Part shown: in pieces, positions 7,012 to 9,186 of the stretch
Layout: every line of letters starts with the position of its first letter
Position numbering within the stretch: the first letter of the stretch is position 1
NCBI GenBank assembly: GCA_041584055.1
Contig: JBFHER010000157.1
Location: 1 to 9,186, forward strand
DNA length: 9,186 nt
Direction: 5' to 3'
Source of the DNA: JBFHER01 sp041584055
Lineage (GTDB): Bacteria; Bacteroidota; Bacteroidia; Bacteroidales; UBA5342
Position numbers and translations under genes: made by a program
Notes under the pieces: model-generated
The model's input: the letters and a program-made list of their open reading frames with translations, nothing else
Databases searched by the model: none
What the model was told of the DNA's origin: nothing

Positions 7012-7048
7012 GACAAAAAAAGGCCTCGTAAAGAGGCCTTTTTTTGTC
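7012..7048. terminator. Bidirectional intrinsic terminator between fabI and the HIT gene
   Basis: A perfect 16-base stem: GACAAAAAAAGGCCTC (7012-7027) and GAGGCCTTTTTTTGTC (7033-7048), with loop GTAAA. The GC core GGCCTC is flanked by seven A's on one side and seven T's on the other, so it works as a rho-independent terminator in both directions. It serves convergent fabI (+) and greA-HIT (-). Confidence 0.92.
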
Positions 7049-7061
7049 AAATATCTTGAGT

Positions 7062-7460
7062 TTACGATTCATATGCACCCGCAATTTTGCCTGCGATCTC
7101 TCGCATTTCCTCCTGCGAAAATACAGGCCTTTTTTTATTGAAGTAAATGTCTGATTCTTCACGAATCGGGATCAAATGAATATGTGCATGTGGTACTTCA
7201 AGACCAATCACGGTTAAACCAACCCGATTGCAGGAAATCACCTTTTCAAGAGCAGCTGAAACCTTTTTTGAAAATAAGATCATCCGGGTAAGTAACCCAT
7301 CATCAAGATCAAAAATGTAATCAATCTCTTTCTTAGGAACCACCAGCGTATGTCCTTCTGCCACAGGAGAGATATCCAGAAAGGCATAAAACTCATCGTT
7401 TTCAGCAACCTTGTAAGATGGAATCTCACCCTTAATTATTTTTGTAAAAATCGTTGCCAT
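7062..7460 (-). CDS. HIT (histidine triad) family nucleotide-binding hydrolase
   Basis: A complete 132-residue HIT protein. The family hydrolyses nucleoside phosphoramidates and related adenylylated compounds through a covalent nucleotidyl-histidine intermediate. Visible features: the N-terminal TIFTKIIKGEIPSYKVAE block, FLDISPVAEGHTLVVPK (27-43), and the triad HAHIHLIPI (91-99) with His91, His93 and His95, the middle one being the expected nucleophile. All three are intact. Domain order and length fit the Hint/HinT branch rather than Fhit or GalT. The ATG at 7460 lies 10 bases after the greA stop, so the two are probably co-transcribed. A frame opening at 7496 would overlap greA and add residues foreign to the family; I reject it. 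The bidirectional terminator follows the stop codon. Confidence 0.93.
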   Translation of the reverse strand: MATIFTKIIKGEIPSYKVAENDEFYAFLDISPVAEGHTLVVPKKEIDYIFDLDDGLLTRMILFSKKVSAALEKVISCNRVGLTVIGLEVPHAHIHLIPIREESDIYFNKKRPVFSQEEMREIAGKIAGAYES

Positions 7461-7470
7461 TTTGAAATAC

Positions 7471-7941
7471 TTAAATTGAAATTTCCATGATCTCAAACTG
7501 CATCAATCCGCTTGGCACCTCAATTTCTGCAACTTCGCCCACCTTCTTACCTAACAAACCGGTAGCGATAGGCGTACTAACAGAAATTTTACCTTCCTTC
7601 AGATTTGCTTCAGACTCAGAAACGATCATATAGGTCATTTCAGCACCGTTTTTTATATTTTTAATCCTCACCTTATTCATCAGCTGTACTGACTCTGTAT
7701 CAATCTTCGACTGATCAATTATTCTGGAATTAACAACGATTTCCTGAAGTTTTGCAATGCGCATCTCAAGCATTCCCTGCGCTTCTTTTGCAGCATCATA
7801 TTCTGCATTTTCCGACAAGTCACCCTTATCCCTTGCTTCAGCAATCTGGCGTGAAATACTTGGTCTTTCAACTGTTTCCAAATGCTCCAGCTCTTCTTTG
7901 ATCTTTTTCAAACCCTGCTCAGTTATATAGGAAATAGCCAT
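7471..7941 (-). CDS. greA: Transcription elongation factor GreA
   Basis: A complete 156-residue GreA, close to the usual 158. It enters the secondary channel of RNA polymerase and stimulates cleavage of backtracked nascent RNA so that stalled complexes can resume. The N-terminal coiled coil covers about residues 1-75, with the tip loop RDKGDLSENAEYDAAKEAQ (37-55) carrying the two acidic residues Asp41 and Glu44 that help hold the catalytic magnesium. The C-terminal FKBP-like domain ends with ISVSTPIATGLLGKKVGE and VPSG. The ATG at 7941 gives the standard start MAISYITEQGLKKIKEEL. It is the first gene of a two-gene operon with the HIT gene. The leader contains a promoter candidate and a terminator-like hairpin, suggesting control by early termination. 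Confidence 0.96.
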   Translation of the reverse strand: MAISYITEQGLKKIKEELEHLETVERPSISRQIAEARDKGDLSENAEYDAAKEAQGMLEMRIAKLQEIVVNSRIIDQSKIDTESVQLMNKVRIKNIKNGAEMTYMIVSESEANLKEGKISVSTPIATGLLGKKVGEVAEIEVPSGLMQFEIMEISI

Positions 7942-7989
7942 TTTTTATATATGCTTTAAATTAAATCTAATTACTTAAAAAAATAAGAA

Positions 7990-8010
7990 TCCCATTATCA
8001 GATAACGGGA
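7990..8010 (-). terminator. Terminator-like hairpin in the greA leader or after the upstream gene
   Basis: Read on the minus strand, TCCCGTTAT-CTG-ATAATGGGA forms a 9-pair stem (one G-U pair, 3-base loop), followed by TTCTTATTTTTTT. The G-U pair becomes a mismatch on the plus strand, so the structure suits minus-strand RNA. It lies 49 bases before greA and about 100 bases after the stop of the 160-residue gene. It could end that gene's transcript or attenuate greA. Confidence 0.6.
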
Positions 8011-8029
8011 CCCACAATTATATTAACTA

Positions 8030-8037
8030 CAAAACTA
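8030..8037 (-). promoter_or_regulatory. Candidate -7 element for greA
   Basis: Minus-strand TAGTTTTG is an exact TAnnTTTG match, upstream of the leader hairpin. Transcription would begin near 8024, leaving a leader of about 80 bases before greA. A second, weaker candidate, TAGATTTA, lies downstream of the hairpin, closer to the ATG. Confidence 0.45.
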
Positions 8038-8111
8038 CTAAGATTTATCTGATTAATAAAATATCAACCTGTTTTTTTGAATGTTTTAATTTACAATCGC
8101 TTATGAAGAAA

Positions 8112-8594
8112 TTAAATGTATTTTCGATTAAAAATCTCAGCGTAGATGATTCCTTTCTTTAGTTCTTCAACATCATTCAACCGCAAGGTAATTTTCTTTT
8201 TCACATGGGCTGATTTTCTTTTTGTTTTCTTTGGCGCGGCTGCTTTTAATATTGTATCTGAATACTCAATACTCTCCTTATTAAGACGCTCCTGCGTATA
8301 AGTATAGGATTCCATCTGCTCCAAAGGAGATGAGATAATCGGTTGCTGATTGTCGACAATTGGTTCGGGTTGATCATAAGCTTCCGACTGAACCGTTTCA
8401 AACGTGTCCACGGTCATTTCTTCGCCTTGCATTTCCCGTTTCAATTCCTCCCAAAAAGTAGGTGGTGTGCTGTCCTCTGAATCGGGCACAAACGGTCTTT
8501 TTTTCTTCTTCCCTTTCCCCACAGCGCCTATTATACCAAAAAGGACTATTGCGAGTAAATAAATAATATCCCCAAGATCGCTTTCAAACATCAT
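8112..8594 (-). CDS. Uncharacterised single-pass membrane protein with basic cytoplasmic tail
   Basis: About 160 residues; function unknown to me. The chosen start is the ATG pair at 8594/8591 (MMFESDLGDII). A frame open from a TTG at 8642 would add residues that overlap the promoter zone. Numbering from the 8591 ATG: one transmembrane segment (about 9-25, IIYLLAIVLFGIIGAVG), then a strongly basic stretch GKGKKKKRP (25-33), which places the rest in the cytoplasm. A low-complexity acidic and glutamine/proline-rich middle follows (35-115), containing a short FWEELKREM helix (47-54). After a second basic patch (121-133) comes a compact C-terminal stretch, LRLNDVEELKKGIIYAEIF (136-154) plus NRKYI. 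I recall similar C termini (ELKKAIIYSEILNRKY-like) in Bacteroidota hypothetical proteins. It is divergent from the Rieske-like lipoprotein. Confidence 0.72.
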   Translation of the reverse strand: MMFESDLGDIIYLLAIVLFGIIGAVGKGKKKKRPFVPDSEDSTPPTFWEELKREMQGEEMTVDTFETVQSEAYDQPEPIVDNQQPIISSPLEQMESYTYTQERLNKESIEYSDTILKAAAPKKTKRKSAHVKKKITLRLNDVEELKKGIIYAEIFNRKYI

Positions 8595-8628
8595 AAAATA
8601 AAAGTTTATGTAATGCGTTAGAAAAAAG

Positions 8629-8636
8629 TAACTTTG
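8629..8636 (+). promoter_or_regulatory. -7 promoter element of the lipoprotein gene
   Basis: TAACTTTG is an exact TAnnTTTG match, ending 25 bases before the ATG at 8662. A TTTA at 8605-8608, 20 bases upstream, is a reasonable -33 element. Confidence 0.6.
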
Positions 8637-8639
8637 TAT

Positions 8640-8647
8640 CAAAATTA
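8640..8647 (-). promoter_or_regulatory. Candidate -7 element for the divergent membrane protein
   Basis: Minus-strand TAATTTTG is an exact TAnnTTTG match, 45 bases before the ATG at 8594. It lies three bases from the opposing -7 box of the lipoprotein gene. Confidence 0.4.
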
Positions 8648-8661
8648 AGATTAATTACGGG

Positions 8662-9126
8662 ATGCACAAAAAAAAGTTCTGGCTAAAAATCGTCTTACTT
8701 GCCGCGATGGTGCTTTTACCCCTGGGATGTGAAGAAGGCATTGATACCATCATCCCGGAGGTTAATTTCCGATATGCAGTCAATTTAACACAACACCCCT
8801 ATTCTTTAATGGGAATCGGGACATCTGCAATAATTCAGGACCCGCTTCGTTTTCCGTCACCGGGGGATGTGCCCATAGGGTATGCGGGTGTCATCATTTA
8901 TAAAGCAAGTGAAACAACATTTTATGCCTTCGACAGATGTTGTCCGTACCATGTTGAAGAGAAGCATCAGGTAAACCCTGATGGTGCGCTGGCAGTGTGC
9001 CCGGTTGACAGTTCTAAGTTTGTGTTGGCTGACGGTCTTGCATTTCCGGTTTCGGGTCCAGCCGAGTATGGATTAAAAACATACAACACCAGTGTTGACA
9101 AGCAAATTCTTTACATTTATAATTAA
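8662..9126 (+). CDS. Lipoprotein with degenerate Rieske-like domain
   Basis: A 154-residue secreted lipoprotein. Residues 1-22 are a lipoprotein signal peptide: basic MHKKKFWLK, a hydrophobic core, then the lipobox PLGC with Cys23 as the acylation site. The mature part looks like a Rieske fold: GYAGVIIYKASETTFYAFDR leads into CCPYH (93-97), and 15 residues later come CPVDSSKF (113-120) and ADGLAFPVSGPA, which align with the CPxHGSxF box and the loop after it. The two histidines that would bind the second iron are missing: the C-x-H is CPY and the C-x-x-H is CPVD. Both cysteines at these positions remain, plus Cys93. It therefore probably does not carry a normal [2Fe-2S] cluster; a disulfide-stabilised fold is possible. 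Related lipoproteins are frequent in Bacteroidota, with unknown roles. No Shine-Dalgarno sequence is visible. Its stop overlaps that of the convergent gene. Confidence 0.8.
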   Translation: MHKKKFWLKIVLLAAMVLLPLGCEEGIDTIIPEVNFRYAVNLTQHPYSLMGIGTSAIIQDPLRFPSPGDVPIGYAGVIIYKASETTFYAFDRCCPYHVEEKHQVNPDGALAVCPVDSSKFVLADGLAFPVSGPAEYGLKTYNTSVDKQILYIYN

Positions 9127-9186
9127 TCATCCTCCACACGCTCCTCAATGGGCAGGTAATACATTAAGGAATAAAAAAGAGAAAAT
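9123..9186 (-). CDS. C-terminal end of an unknown convergent gene (partial)
   Basis: On the minus strand the frame is open from the right edge to a TAA at 9125-9123. It encodes about 20 residues ending YYLPIEERVEDD, an acidic tail of the kind often seen at protein ends. The four bases TTAA (9123-9126) supply both this stop and that of the lipoprotein gene. Only 61 coding bases are visible, so the call rests on an open frame with plausible composition; I do not recognise the product. Confidence 0.4.
   Translation of the reverse strand, partial: FSLFYSLMYYLPIEERVEDD

Noticed and set aside
1..9186. Search for a new multi-gene system (defence island, mobile element, CRISPR, toxin-antitoxin pair, biosynthetic cluster)
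   Set aside because: Genes are mostly single housekeeping units with their own promoters, there are no repeat arrays or transposase remnants, and the only operon is greA-HIT.

Overview
This is ordinary chromosomal DNA from a member of the Bacteroidota, most likely order Bacteroidales or a near relative. Three things point there: AT-rich intergenic DNA with several exact TAnnTTTG boxes (the -7 element of the Bacteroidota sigma factor) 20-30 bases before start codons; almost no Shine-Dalgarno sequences; and proteins of the Bacteroidota type (a FabI with the GALNDMSIAW cofactor loop, a 345-residue AsnA, a MetG with a C-terminal tRNA-binding domain). The assignment is inferred from protein resemblance, not from a search.

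Layout, left to right. The 3' end of metG (+) enters from the left edge. A GC-rich, foldable intergenic segment follows. Next come a sulfide:quinone oxidoreductase-like flavoprotein (-), a divergent polytopic membrane protein resembling PMT/ArnT-type glycosyltransferases (+), and asnA (+). Convergent to asnA is a zinc-ribbon SAM methyltransferase (-). Then fabI (+) runs into a strong bidirectional terminator shared with the greA-HIT operon (-). Upstream of greA is an uncharacterised single-pass membrane protein (-). Divergent from that is a lipoprotein with a degenerate Rieske-like domain (+), which meets the last codons of an unknown convergent gene (-) at the right edge.

How the genes fit together. 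Most are independent housekeeping functions (tRNA charging, asparagine synthesis, fatty acid elongation, transcript cleavage), each apparently with its own promoter. The only clear operon is greA-HIT, with a 10-base gap. I see no CRISPR array, insertion sequence, phage gene, toxin-antitoxin pair or defence cluster, and no convincing new multi-gene system. The points worth a second look are small: a terminator-like hairpin in the greA leader, an inverted repeat over the fabI promoter, a hairpin containing the fabI stop codon, the lipoprotein that has lost both Rieske histidines, and the GC-rich segment after metG.
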